Origin: Geotrypetes seraphini
Lineage: Eukaryota; Chordata; Amphibia; Gymnophiona; Dermophiidae
Direction of reading: 5' to 3'
Assembly: GCF_902459505.1 (NCBI RefSeq)
Contig: NC_047085.1
Location: 354,739,836 to 354,803,835, forward strand
DNA length: 64,000 nt
A program made the translations under genes and the position numbers. Numbering within the stretch: the stretch's first letter is position 1; each line of letters begins with the position of its first letter. The notes beneath the pieces were generated by a model that was given only the letters and a program-made list of their open reading frames with translations, was not told the DNA's origin and did no database searches. Below, piece by piece: positions 21,470 through 31,377 of this stretch.

Positions 21470-22535
21470 TCTGCTATAATAATTCCCTTAACGCGCATGC
21501 TCACTTCAATTTTCATGGCTCCATGCGTCTGTAGCTCTGTGGCCAGCAGAATGTTAAAGGATGTGGTATGTGCACACATTCGAGGCTGACATCGGGGAGA
21601 TAAGGAGACGGCGGTGACCGAGCTATGGAGCTAGGGGAGGGAAGAACACAACCACTGACGCTCCCTGGTCGCATGGCCTTCTCCTCTGTCTCCACTTTCC
21701 CCTCTGGTTCAGAGCACTGTTGCAGCTCGCAGGAACTGCGCTCTCTGCCTGCCTGGCGGCAAACCAACACCCCTTACCTCTGAATTTGTTTGTTGGGCGG
21801 GTCGAGGATAAGCATTTATTTATTTGCGCTGGAGGCTGGTGGCACTGCCACGGGGGCGGAAGGGAGAGAAAGAGACAGAAATATAGACAGCAGCCAAGGA
21901 GAGAGAGAAAGAGACAGAAATACTGACAGACACAGACAGTGGTCAAGGAAAGAGAGAGAGAGAGAGAAAGAAAGAGACAGAAAGACACACAGACAGCGGC
22001 CAAGGGGAGAGAGAGACATACAGACAGACAGCAGCCGAGAGAGAGAGAGAAAGAAACAGAAAGACACACAGACAGCAGCCAAGGAGAGAAAGAGACAGAA
22101 AGACACACAGACACACAGACAGCAGCCAAGGAGAGAGAGACAGAAAGACACACAGACAGCGGCCAAGGAGAGAGACAGAAAGACACATAGACAGCAGCCA
22201 AGGAGAGAGAGAGAGAGACAGAAAGACAGAAAGACACACAGACAGCTGCCAAGGAGTGAGAGAGAGAAAGAGACAGACAGACAGCAGCCAAGGAGAGAGA
22301 GAGAGACAGAAAGACAGACAGCGGCCAAGGAAAGAAAGAGACAGAAAGACAGACAGCCAGCAGCCAAGGAGAGAGAGAGAGAGACAGACAGAAAGACAGA
22401 CAGACAGCAGCCAAGGAGAGAGAGAGACAGACAGAAAGAAAATCAGACAGCGGCCAAGGAGAGAGAGAGACAGAAAGAAAGTCAGACAGACACATCTATT
22501 CTAGAACCCGTTAATGTAACGGGCTTAAAGACTAG
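21470..22535 (+). mobile_element. Non-autonomous Helitron C
   Basis: Starts TCTGCTATAATAA after A (21469) and ends with the hairpin AACCCGTTAATGTAACGGG and CTAG (22532-22535) before T (22536). It is in the opposite orientation to Helitrons A and B, so its body is purine-rich (AGACAGACAG and GAGAGA units separated by CAGCGGCCAAGG). No protein encoded. Confidence 0.88.
21840..22495. repeat. Purine microsatellite array, AGACAG/GAGA units with CAGCAGCCAAGG spacers
   Basis: Around fifteen degenerate units, the complement of the array in Helitron B. Long mirror-symmetric purine runs. The apparent Arg/Glu/Lys-rich open frames are artefacts. Confidence 0.9.
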
Positions 22536-23059
22536 TGTTAAATAGTATGGTATTATTGCAGCATCCCAGGACTAATTCATTACATTGGTATTGTTTTGTT
22601 TTGCATTGTTCTCCACTTTGGATGTTCAGGGAGATTTTGCCGATGACTGAACAGGTGGTTTGCCTCTTGAAAAGATTCACTGAAATCTTTGTGGATATAT
22701 TTGGAGGCTGATGGTGCAGGAGAGATTTAAATTGCAAATATCTTGAGCTGATGTGCTACAGTGGTTGGTTGTACTAGCTCTTGTGCTGTAGATAAGGGAT
22801 GAATAGTTTGAAACTGTGGTGTTCACCTTATGTCTGTGGACAGAATCTGGGAGCATGCTCTGTTTTGATCCTGAAGAATTGAATTTGGCTGTGAACAAAG
22901 CCCCCCAAAATGCTTGCCTGTTTACTTTGCAAAAAAACCAACCGGATAGCATCCAGGACTCCTTTGCAGCGAGGTGTGTGAATTAAAACCATTGAATGTT
23001 GAATGATGGCCTCAGACTGACGGGCCAAGGTCAATACCGAAAAGTATTTGGGGGGGGCA
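22536..23059. other. Intergenic, unassigned
   Basis: No gene or complete element recognised. Open frames on the minus strand lack family features. Confidence 0.4.
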
Positions 23060-23700
23060 ATTCTACAAAAGAACACCTAGAATTACCCACCACTTGTATC
23101 TGATTAAAAGAGTCAAGACCTTCAGTCAATCTTTGGTCTTTAAACTCTCTCAACTTTGGAATGATCTCCCCTTTTTGAAAAGGAGTTCCAGTTCATTTCA
23201 ATTTTTCCATAAATCTTTATCATTTGTAAATCATTCCCTGTTTAATTGCTGTAAAACGAGTTGAGCCTTCTCAGAATGATGACTCGGTATACAAAGTTAA
23301 GCTTTAGTTTAGTTTATAGCTTTTAAAACATTTTTTTTATCCTTTTTATAATGAGATCATTTTTTCTTTCTCAAACCTGTTCCTACCTGTATTATCCTTA
23401 TATGTTTTTCTATCTTATAATAATTGCATTTCTTCCTGATTTTCCCTTCATGTTCCTATTTGTATTCCCATATTTGTAATTTATGTATTATGTACTTAGG
23501 GCCTGTTTTACAAAGCCGCGCTAGCGGCTGCTACGCGGTAACAGCCCCGAAGCCCGTAGAGATTTAAAGGGCTTCAGGGCTGTTGCCGCACGGCTTTGTA
23601 AAATAGGCCCTTACTGTGTTAACCTATTTTTTATATACTTGTGCTTCGCCTAGAAATTTATTGATAGGCAATTATATCAAATTTTAATAACACTTGAAAC
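23060..23700 (+). mobile_element. LINE 3' end, L2/Jockey-like, interrupted by a miniature element
   Basis: Translates with KRVKTFSQSLVFK, then LSQLWNDLPFLK and SSFQFFHKSLS, the end of a LINE protein. The 3' UTR runs to about 23700 with TTTTAATAACACTTGAAAC. A GGGCCTGTTTTACAAAG-end foldback sits in it at 23499-23610. Confidence 0.6.
23499..23610. mobile_element. Miniature foldback element, GGGCCTGTTTTAC ends
   Basis: GGGCCTGTTTTACAAAGCCG and CGGCTTTGTAAAATAGGCCC are inverted ends; the middle (GGCTGCTACGCGGTAACAGC and CCCTGAAGCCC-type) is also palindromic. Same family as 1070-1196. Confidence 0.75.
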
Positions 23701-24011
23701 TTGTGTCATTGATGTCACTAGTCACTGAAGGCAGCTCTCTGGGTGTGTAGCATGATAGGATTAATTTTGCTAGATTTAAGAAACTATTGCTTAAACTCTA
23801 CTCTGAAAGAATCTGCCCCCCACCATCTGCCTTCAGAGCATTGAATACCTGAAACAAAAGAAGTTAAGTGCCCAATCGGTGGCTAACAAAAGAGGTTGGG
23901 TTGGTGCAGAAGAGTTAACTGAAAACGAAAACTGTGGAGATGGTGATGTTCAAGATGCAGGCTTTATTTAAAAATATACAAATTCATAATCCACCCAAAA
24001 TATATCTAGGT

Positions 24012-24185
24012 CAGGGGTCTCAAAGTCCCTCCTTGAAGGCCGCAATCCAGTCGGGTTTTCAGGATTTCCCCAATGAATATGCATGAGATCTATGTGCATG
24101 CACTGCTTTCAATGCATATTCTTTGGGGAAAATCCTGAAAACCCGACTGGATTGTGGCCCTCAAGGAGGGACTTTGAGATCCCTG
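24012..24185. mobile_element. hAT miniature foldback element upstream of CCR4 (1)
   Basis: CAGGGGTCTCAAAGTCCCTC to GAGGGACTTTGAGATCCCTG, near-perfect inverted halves. Flanking octamers ATCTAGGT and ATCTAGAG differ at two end positions. Lacks the ATTTGCAT octamer seen in its kin. Confidence 0.88.
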
Positions 24186-24262
24186 ATCTAGAGTTAACTA
24201 CCTCTGTTCCTCAAGAACAGTATTTGCCCCCAATATATTGTGAATGCACCTCTATTTCCCTT

Positions 24263-24303
24263 ACTGGATTCCGGCCCTCGAGGACCGGAGTTGCCCACCC
24301 CTG
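24263..24303. mobile_element. hAT miniature element, right-end fragment
   Basis: ACTGGATTCCGGCCCTCGAG and GACCGGAGTTGCCCACCCCT match the right end of the copy at 24637-24811. The left half is missing. Confidence 0.7.
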
Positions 24304-24311
24304 GTCTAGGG

Positions 24312-24498
24312 CAGTGGTCCTCAACCCTGTCCTGGAAGCCAATCGTGGTTTCAGGCTAGCCCTAATGAATATGCATGGTGCAGATTTGCATGCCTGTTAC
24401 TTCCATTATATGCAAATCTCTCTCATGCATATTCATTAGGGCTAGCCTGAAAACCCAATTCGCCTGGTGGTCCTCCAGGACAGGGTTGGGGACCACTG
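24312..24498. mobile_element. hAT miniature foldback element upstream of CCR4 (2)
   Basis: CAGTGGTCCTCAACCCTGTC and its inverted partner at the right end. Perfect target duplication GTCTAGGG on both sides. ATTTGCAT and ATGCAAAT octamers lie in the two arms. It was inserted next to the older fragment ending at 24303. Confidence 0.92.
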
Positions 24499-24509
24499 GT
24501 CTAGGGCGT

Positions 24510-24585
24510 AACAATAGAAAATGAATGGGCCTCGGCGCATTTGCCGTAGCAGACTCGCTACCGCAGCTTTGTAAAAAGGGCCCTA
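24510..24585. mobile_element. GGGCCC-end miniature element, right-end fragment
   Basis: Ends GCTTTGTAAAAAGGGCCCT, preceded by GCTACCGCAG; matches the right half of the 1070-1196 family. The left end is missing. Confidence 0.5.
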
Positions 24586-24636
24586 TGTCAACATTGCATG
24601 CATACATTTATGAGCTCATTTTCAAAGCACTTAGAC

Positions 24637-24811
24637 CAGGGGTGGGCAACTCCGGTCCTCGAGGGCCGGAATCCAGTCGGGTTTTCAGGATTTCCCCAAT
24701 GAATATGCATTGAAAGCAGTGCATGCAAATAAATCTCATGAATATTCATTGGGGAAATCCTGAAAACCCGACTTGGTTCCGGCCCTCGAGGACTGGAGTT
24801 GCCCACTCCTG
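24637..24811. mobile_element. hAT miniature foldback element upstream of CCR4 (3)
   Basis: CAGGGGTGGGCAACTCCGGT to ACTGGAGTTGCCCACTCCTG. Target octamers ACTTAGAC and ACTTATAC, one mismatch. One ATGCAAAT octamer. It ends 302 bases before the CCR4 start codon. Confidence 0.92.
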
Positions 24812-24904
24812 ACTTATACACATAAAATAATATAGGTTTCTAAGGTAGTCCATGTGTCCAAGTCTTTGAAAATGAGCCCCGTATTCTATTATACCCAGAA
24901 CTGT

Positions 24905-25034
24905 TTTATTTATTTATTCAATTTTCTATACCGTTCTCCCAGGGGAGCTCAGAATGGTTTACATGAATTTTATTCAGGTACTTGAGCATTTTTCCCTCTC
25001 TGTCCTGGCAGGCTCACAATCTATCTAATGTTAT
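24905..25034 (-). mobile_element. SINE 3' half next to the CCR4 coding exon
   Basis: TTTATTTATTTATTCAATTT followed by TCTATACCGTTCTCCC and the AGGCTCACAATCTATCTAAT segment, which is the 3' part of the tRNA-derived SINE. The tRNA-like head is missing. It ends about 56 bases before the proposed splice acceptor. Confidence 0.8.
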
Positions 25035-25080
25035 TTAAGAAATGAGATGCAAACACTAATCTGCAATCTTGTCGAATTTT

Positions 25081-25113
25081 GTACCCCTAGGTTGACGCAG
25101 GGGGGTTCTTAAA
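25081..25113 (+). promoter_or_regulatory. Likely 3' splice acceptor and 5' UTR of the CCR4 coding exon
   Basis: A short pyrimidine-rich run ending in CCCCTAG at 25084-25090 lies 23 bases before the ATG. Chemokine receptor genes usually have a non-coding first exon and an unbroken coding exon, so this is a plausible acceptor. A second AG at 25099-25100 is an alternative. The upstream exon and promoter are not identified; a truncated SINE ends at about 25034. Confidence 0.45.
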
Positions 25114-26166
25114 ATGAATTGGACAGAAGCAGCGAGCACCTCTGATATGGCATACAACGACAATTATGACAGTTTCCCAACCCCTTGCAGTAAAGAAGGC
25201 ATCAAGAACTTCGGGAAACAGTTCCTGCCAAGCCTTTATTTGCTTGTGTTCATGTTTGGCCTGCTGGGGAATTCTTTAGTGATCTGGGTCTTGGTCCAAA
25301 AGGAAAGACTGAAAAATATGACAGATGTTTACCTGTTAAATCTCGCAATATCAGATTTGATGTTTGGCTTTTTCCTTCCCTTCTGGGCTTATGACGCAGC
25401 TGACCAGTGGGTTTTCGGTAAGGGGTTGTGCAAAATCATTTCTGGGGCCTCTCTGGTTGGCTTTTATAGTGGCATATTGTTCATAATGCTCATGAGCATA
25501 GACAGATACCTAGCAATTGTTCATGTCGTATTTGCTATGAAAGCAAGGACTGTTACATATGGCACTATCACAAGCATTGTTGTCTGGGCACTGGCCGTTT
25601 TGGCGTCAACCCCAGAGATGGTATTTAACGAATTGCAAATTGATCAAAACCACATAACTTGCCAGCCAAATTATTCCAGCTATTCCAAAACCTGGAAACT
25701 CATCCACAGTTTGGAAATCAGCATTTTGGGGCTACTGATCCCATTTGCGGTGATGGTTTTCTCTTATTCAATGATCATCAAGGTTTTGCTTAGATGCAAG
25801 AATGAAAAGAGGAAAAAGGCAATCAGGTTGATCTTTACTGTGATAGTTGTGTTTTTTATTTCCTGGGCACCGTACAATATCGTGTTGTTCCTACAGCTAC
25901 TTTACGAACTGGATATTTTCAATAGCTGCACTATCAGCAAAGAATTGGACTATTCGATGCAGTTGACAGAAGCCATAGCATTGATTCATTGCTGCCTCAA
26001 TCCAATTATCTATGTCTTACTGGGTGAAAAGTTTAGGAAGCACCTAAGAGTCCTGTTTTACAAATGTGGCTTGTGTGCAATCTTCTGCAATCATTGTGGA
26101 TTTCTGCATCAGTCTGTGTCGGATTCCATCAGCTCCTCTCCCTCAGTCAACCAGAGAGCCTCGTGA
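25114..26166 (+). CDS. CCR4: C-C chemokine receptor type 4 (CCR4), complete single coding exon
   Basis: Class A G-protein-coupled receptor of 350 residues. In known vertebrates CCR4 binds CCL17 and CCL22 at the plasma membrane of T-helper 2, regulatory and skin-homing T cells and signals through Gi. Visible landmarks: acidic N-terminus with Tyr14 and Tyr18 (likely sulfated) and an NWT glycosylation site at 2-4; four conserved extracellular cysteines C25, C106, C183, C272; GNS at 52-54 in helix 1; LAISD to D81 in helix 2; DRYLAIVH from D130; Pro210 in helix 5; W251-A-P253 in helix 6; Glu286 in helix 7; NPIIY at 296-300; then a basic helix 8 and a Ser-rich tail. CCR4 rather than CCR8 or CCR5 is supported by the PCSKEGIK N-terminus, LLNLAISDLMF, ADQWVFG, the CKNEK loop and a tail with CxxCGFL and SSSPS, all close to human CCR4 as I recall it. 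The start ATG has A at -3. No stop or frameshift is seen. Length is near the human protein (360). Confidence 0.93.
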   Translation: MNWTEAASTSDMAYNDNYDSFPTPCSKEGIKNFGKQFLPSLYLLVFMFGLLGNSLVIWVLVQKERLKNMTDVYLLNLAISDLMFGFFLPFWAYDAADQWVFGKGLCKIISGASLVGFYSGILFIMLMSIDRYLAIVHVVFAMKARTVTYGTITSIVVWALAVLASTPEMVFNELQIDQNHITCQPNYSSYSKTWKLIHSLEISILGLLIPFAVMVFSYSMIIKVLLRCKNEKRKKAIRLIFTVIVVFFISWAPYNIVLFLQLLYELDIFNSCTISKELDYSMQLTEAIALIHCCLNPIIYVLLGEKFRKHLRVLFYKCGLCAIFCNHCGFLHQSVSDSISSSPSVNQRAS

Positions 26167-26301
26167 ACACTCTGAGCCCCTGTGACATACAATCACAGTT
26201 CTGACATAAGGGCAGCTCTTCACAGCATCATTCACCTGGGTTTTCCGTCTTGTGCTAAGCTTATGTGCCTGTCCCTCTGTGGAAGGGTCATTCTCTGCCT
26301 T

Positions 26302-26307
26302 AATAAA
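26302..26307 (+). terminator. Candidate CCR4 polyadenylation signal
   Basis: AATAAA lies about 135 bases after the CCR4 stop codon, in otherwise unremarkable 3' sequence. It is the first canonical signal after the gene and would give a short 3' UTR. Use of this site is inferred. Confidence 0.5.
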
Positions 26308-26821
26308 AACACTGTCAGTGGCTTCCCTTCCCTCCCTTCCTTCTGGAAGGATAGTTGTCGATGTTGTTTGTATGGACAAATGCAGTGCATTTTTTTTCTA
26401 GCATAAAAGATGCTGGTACTCAAATACAAGGCCATTCTTCAGGAGTGGAGTGATCACTAAGGGACCCACTCACATTAGCTGGGCCCCCTGCAAACAGCCA
26501 CAAAATCCATGAAAAGGCAGTCCCAAGTGTGCAGAACCTGAGCTCGTTTATTAATACTTGGGGAACACGGGTCATTTTATCAAGCAATTGAAAAGGTGCC
26601 AATACTTAGCACCCCTGAGCACCCCCTCTCTCAAGAAAAGCCCTGGACAAATAAGGCAAGAGACCTTGAGACAACTCAAAAAGCTAGACTAAAATGTGTT
26701 ACTCTGTGGCTAGACAAGGAAGATCCCATAGAACATTCTCTTCTGTTGCTTGTTTTTGTCAGCAAATAGATGCTAACAGACGGACTTGAGACACTTCCTG
26801 CATTTATAACTCACTATGGAC

Positions 26822-27017
26822 CAGGGCTGCCCAAGTCTGGTCCTCGAGATCTACTGGCAGGCCAGGTTTTCAGGATATCCACAATGAATATGCATGAGAG
26901 AGAGATTTGCATACCAAGAAGTCAGTGCAGGCAAATCTCTCTCATGCATATTCATTGTGGATATCCTGAAAACCTGGCCTGCCAGTAGATCTCAAGGACC
27001 GGACTTGGGCAGCCCTG
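26822..27017. mobile_element. hAT miniature foldback element downstream of CCR4
   Basis: CAGGGCTGCCCAAGTCTGGT to ACTTGGGCAGCCCTG. Target octamers CTATGGAC and CCATGGAC, one mismatch. One ATTTGCAT octamer. It begins about 650 bases after the CCR4 stop. Confidence 0.92.
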
Positions 27018-28589
27018 CCATGGACATTTTGCAAATCTTTCTTTCATGTTTATAACTGTAAAAGCTCTGTTTCCAAGGCTGATTTTTCTATCTTTCAGCC
27101 AGGCTACATGACAATTAACATGTTGGGGGTAATTTTCTAAACATTTTCATTTTCTAAATCCTTTTTCACCCACAGAAGAAATCTTGTATATAATTAGCCC
27201 AGGAGTTAAGGACAATTCTATAATCTTGTGTGCATAAATGTCTAGAATGTGCGTTATTAAATGTGTTATGTGTGCACTTACCTGTGAAAGTGCCATAAGG
27301 GTGCTTGACTTCTCTTCTGCAAATTCCGGCCTAACCTTTATAGTCCATATTAGTTAGGGGTTGTACACATGAGTGGAGGAGGAGCAAGACATGGGTAAAG
27401 CTCCAGTAACATGCGTATGGTTTGTGCAACCGTGGGCATCTAAATGTTACGTGCATCAACACCAGGTTACACTAGGATTCTACCGCATGTCCTCCGGGTG
27501 GCTAAGTGGAAGCACCTAGGTGGAGAATTATCCTCAAAGTAGATGTGAAGAATGTTCGCACCTAGTTTTACATGTCATGAGAATAAACATGTTCAAGGGA
27601 GGAGTATGAGGGTAAAACATGAACAGAGTTCTGAAGTACACACATTATAAAATATGGACATACATTTACATCTGTACAGGAAGTGATGTAAACATATGTG
27701 ATTGCATTTACCCACTATTATTGCAGTTTGTGGGCTGTTATATAGAGATACATAAACACATGAGTGTCTTTATCAAATAGCCCCCAAAACACCTACTTAG
27801 ACCTCCTACCTAGATGTCTTTTCATATCTTTCAGGATAACATGCAGTCTTTTTCTCTAATTCATGCATGTAAAAGGCCTCTTATAAAAATAAGTCAAACC
27901 TAAAGTATGTGGTCTGCAAATAAGTACATATATGTAGAGTAGGTATGCTCAGGGTAGGAGTTTAAATGGAACAGGGGCAGCAGGCTATTTTGTAAAGACA
28001 CAAGTTGTTTAGGAAAATACCTATTTTATAAGGGGCACCTAGATTTAGGTGCTAGGAAAGTGTCTTATTTGAAGCCTGTTCTATAAAGAAAGGTAGGTAC
28101 CTACTTTTCATTATAGAGTTTTAGCACAACTAGCAGAAAATGTGCCTACAGTCAAACATGATCAACCAGAGACAGTAGTATGGTTGGGTAGGAGGCGTCT
28201 GGGACAGTGGCACCCCCTACCCCGTGCCTTCCTCTCTGCCCCTTCCACACACACCCACCCTCCACTCTTTCCCTGCCCCATTCACAGTTTCTCCAGCCTG
28301 CTGCTCACGCTGGCATTGGCGATGTCACTTCCTGGCCCCGTGACATGGAAGTGATGTCAGAGGGGCCAGGCCAGCATGAGCAGCAGGCTGGAGAAGTTGC
28401 TCGTGCTGGCGAAGATTTAAAGAGGTATCGGGAGGCGAGGGAGGGAGCAACCATGGTGGGGAGGGCAGAGAGGTCCCAGCGCCCCCATTATGATGGTGCC
28501 ACTGCCATAGAGCTGGTAGTACCTGCTTGTACCTACATTGCACAGAACCGTGCATAAATTATAAGATTTTATAATCCATCCCCCAATAT
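27018..28589. other. Intergenic, decayed miniature elements, no gene
   Basis: 27120-28140 is AT-rich and has scattered inverted fragments such as GGGGGTAATTTTCTAAAC and TTTTGTAAAGACACAAGTTG. 28180-28520 is GC-rich with a short inverted repeat (CTCCAGCCTGCTGCTCACGC and CATGAGCAGCAGGCTGGAGA), like the core of 40305-40751. No coding exon. Confidence 0.45.
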
Positions 28590-28865
28590 TCAGTACTATT
28601 TAACCAGTCAACACTAGCTACTGATCGCTTAAATAGCATTTAAACAGCTAACCACAAATATGTAGTAGGAGACAGCCAAATATTTGTGGTTAGTGTATAG
28701 TGGCTAACCAGCTATATCGTAGGATATAGCCAGTTAATACTGATATTCAGCGTTGGGTTTAATGGTTAAAAAAGGCTGCTTAAATAGCAGGCTTATCTTT
28801 AACCACTAGGAACTTAACCAGTTAGTGCTGAATATCAGTTTAATTGGTTAAGTTCCAGCAACCAG
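28590..28865. repeat. Foldback miniature element, TATTCAGCACTA-type ends
   Basis: TATTCAGTACTATTTAACCA at the left opposes TTAACCAGTTAGTGCTGAAT at the right, with inner AACCACAAATAT and AATATTTGTGGTTA pairs. Age moderate from mismatches. Confidence 0.6.
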
Positions 28866-28931
28866 AAATGAAACCATAAATGCAAAGCCAATCACCGTAT
28901 ATGGTGCGACATTGAATTTCCAGGTTCAGAG

Positions 28932-29207
28932 TAGAGAATGACACGGGGACAGGTTTGTCTCCGTCCCCACAGGAACTCAATTTCCCCATCCTGTCCCCTT
29001 GAGTTTTGTCGCTGTCCCTACCCTATTCCTGTAAGCTCTGGCTTAACCGCCCAAGCCTCGAACACTTATGATTTTAAAGTGTTTGAGGATTGTGCAGATA
29101 AGGACAGAGCTTGCAGGAATGGGGCAGGGACAAGAAAAGAACTCGCCGGGACAGGAAAACGAGTTCCCGCAGGGACAGGGAATAATTTGTGCCCGTGTCA
29201 TTCTCTA
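28932..29207. mobile_element. hAT miniature element, TAGAGAATGACACGG ends
   Basis: Short form of 10717-11786. Ends TAGAGAATGACACGGGGACA and CCCGTGTCATTCTCTA; target octamers GTTCAGAG and ATTCAGAG (one mismatch). Interior holds GGACAGG-type repeats only. Confidence 0.85.
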
Positions 29208-29336
29208 ATTCAGAGTTAACAGCGGCTGCCCACCACTGACTGAATATGAACCCCTAAATGTGTAAGAAAGGCTGCACCCAAACTCTGCCTATGTGAACGC
29301 CCACCCACAAAGTATGTACACTTGTAGAATATCACT

Positions 29337-29503
29337 AAGGGGTATAGTTATCAATGTGGGTTACCAATAACATGTTACATTACCACTAACTCATGCTAGT
29401 TTGCTACAGGTCATTTTATGCAAGGAAACCTAGTTACTAATAACCTGGGTTGACAGTAAAATAACGTCTTAACAGTATTCCATGTTGATAACTACATGCC
29501 CTT
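29337..29503. mobile_element. Foldback miniature element, AGTTATCAATGTGGG ends
   Basis: TATAGTTATCAATGTGGGTT opposes CCATGTTGATAACTACATG; interior carries GGTTACCAATAAC/GTTACT-type repeats. A second copy lies at 44832-44946. Confidence 0.65.
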
Positions 29504-29536
29504 AGATAAAACTGCTCATTTACATGTATGTGTTCA

Positions 29537-29721
29537 CATACGAGTGGGTGTTGAAAAGTTCTCAACCCAACCAAGAAGAAAATGACATGGATGTGGTTCA
29601 ATCAATGATCTGAAACAATGTCAAAAACATAGAATTTCATTTCTGCAAATTGGCACTTAACAAAATAAGATAACATTCTTTTCAGCTACAGTGGCAAAAT
29701 AACATTGTTTTTTTGAGGGCA
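29537..29721. mobile_element. Mariner-type miniature element, right end lost
   Basis: TACGAGTGGGTGTTGAAAAG then TTCTCAACCCAACC starts it; the middle matches the reverse complement of 14597-14807 nearly base for base. Its far end is replaced by the next mariner-type copy. Confidence 0.7.
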
Positions 29722-30345
29722 TACAAGGGGCCACTGAAAAGTTCTCAGCCCAACTAACAAAGTTGGGGCTGTCTCCATCAAGGGCTATACACTTAGGACC
29801 AGATTCTCAATGCAGCAGTAGCCTTAATTGGTTTAATTGGGTTTAAGTGGCACGATAATTGGTTGCGCCAACCCAATTAAAAATTTGTTAAAATGAAAGT
29901 CCCGACTACACGACCCACCTGACCGGCGCCTTGGTCCATGGTTCCTACCAGTATCAAAGGCCAGAAATAAGCATGGTTAAGGGTGGTGCCGGCCTTCAGA
30001 ATCACTAAGCAACACTTGCTGTGAAGGACCCTAGGCACCGGAAATGTAGGCCTATGAAACTCTGGCCTATATTTCCGGCACCTAGGGTCCTTGCTAGGTG
30101 CCGATATGCCCGATTCTATACACTGCCTGTCAGTGATTGACAAGTGTCAGGCACCTGTTTGCTAAGTGCTTGCATCATATATAGAAACATGGCCTCAGTC
30201 TAATAATTTCCACTTTTCTCGTTCCGTATTTTTCTGACAGAATGAAAAAAGTGGAAAAATCACAGGACTAAGTATATAGCCCTCGATGGAGACTGCCCCA
30301 TCTTTGTTGGTTGGGCTGCAAACTTTTCAGCAGCCCTTCGTAGTT
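29722..30345. mobile_element. Larger mariner-type foldback element
   Basis: Left end CAAGGGGCCACTGAAAAGTT and right end AACTTTTCAGCAGCCCTTCG are inverted. Just inside, GGGGCTGTCTCCATCAAGGG opposes CCCTCGATGGAGACTGCCCC. The centre holds another palindrome (30026-30092) around GGCACCGGAAAT and ATTTCCGGCACC, possibly a later insertion. Confidence 0.65.
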
Positions 30346-31093
30346 GAGGCAAATTTGTGATCTACATACATAAGTTATACAATACGCATATATACGCAAT
30401 CTGATACACGTACACCTTCTTCAGAGCAGATATAAATTTGTATAAGACCATCTATATGCACTACTTCTGAGAGTTATTTGATAAAACTCATAGCTGTTCA
30501 TGTTATGTTTATTACATAGATGCCATTTTGGACATTTTACTTAGGTGTCCTGATATGAAATTAACCCTGAAACAACCAGCATTGGTAAATTTTATGCAGA
30601 GCGTAGGAACTGAAGCAATCTTGGATTTTATGCAAAAACACTGAGAAACATTGAATACTTGTACCCTTAAAAGGATACCAAATTAACCAAAAATAAAATT
30701 TCTATATCTAGAATTTATAAACACCCCAAGAATAGAAACCCTACCTATAATTTTGACCAAGCTGGTGACTACAGGATACCAAGAGGGAAGTGAGTGGCTA
30801 GAATGCCCTTCTAATGGAGGTGGTTAGGATAAAAAAAAGAGTATCAGAATGGCATGGGATGAATACAGAGGATCTCTATCTGGCAGGAGAATGGGATCAA
30901 AAGAAAACTGAAGGCATAGCATGGAGCTGCAGGTACAATTCTAAAGCAAGGCTCAGAGGAGGTAATTTGCGTGTTCTGCACAGAGCAGCAGGTATGACTC
31001 TAGCCACCTCGCTGGCCAGACTAGATGGACCAGGCTGGATTTTATCTGCAGCTTATTGCTATGTTCATATTTCACTCTTAGTAATCACAGCTT
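30346..31093. other. Intergenic, no gene seen
   Basis: AT-rich. The 30814-31227 open frame runs into a foldback and has no family features. Nothing else supported. Confidence 0.45.
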
Positions 31094-31377
31094 ACCCTAC
31101 ACCTATTATTTGCTTAATGTGTGAAGTACTCAGACCCGCAATCATAACTGTTCAGTGTAAAACCAAACTGAGGTTGCCGTTGGGACCACCATTGTCTTCA
31201 CTGTCCCGACCGCCACGTAAACACTAAAAAATTACTCTTAATATAAATATAGTGGTGGTTGGGACAGTGGAGGCAATGATGGTCCCAATGGCAACCTCAG
31301 TTTAGTTTTAAACTGAACAGTTATGGTTGCGGATCTGAGCACTTCACATATGAAGCAAATATGTAGGGTTAGCTGAG
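31094..31377. repeat. Foldback with arms of about 120 bases
   Basis: CTACACCTATTATTTGCTTA to GACCGCCAC at the left is largely complementary to GTGGTGGTTGGGACAGTGG to CAAATATGTAGGG at the right, including CTGAGGTTGCCGTTGGGACC and GGTCCCAATGGCAACCTCAG. Small AT-rich loop at about 31214-31250. Confidence 0.85.

Noticed and set aside
21840-22490. Possible CRISPR-like or satellite array
   Set aside because: Units are degenerate microsatellite of uneven length in a vertebrate transposon; no unique spacers.
21623-22545. Open frames of about 250-290 residues on both strands (Arg/Glu-rich and Leu/Ser-rich)
   Set aside because: Produced by AGACAG/GAGA arrays in Helitron C; periodicity, not coding.
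27120-28140. Possible regulatory conserved block downstream of CCR4
   Set aside because: Nothing beyond AT-rich decayed repeat fragments could be supported from sequence alone.
30814-31227. A 137-residue open frame
   Set aside because: Its second half reads through one arm of a foldback; no similarity to any family I know.
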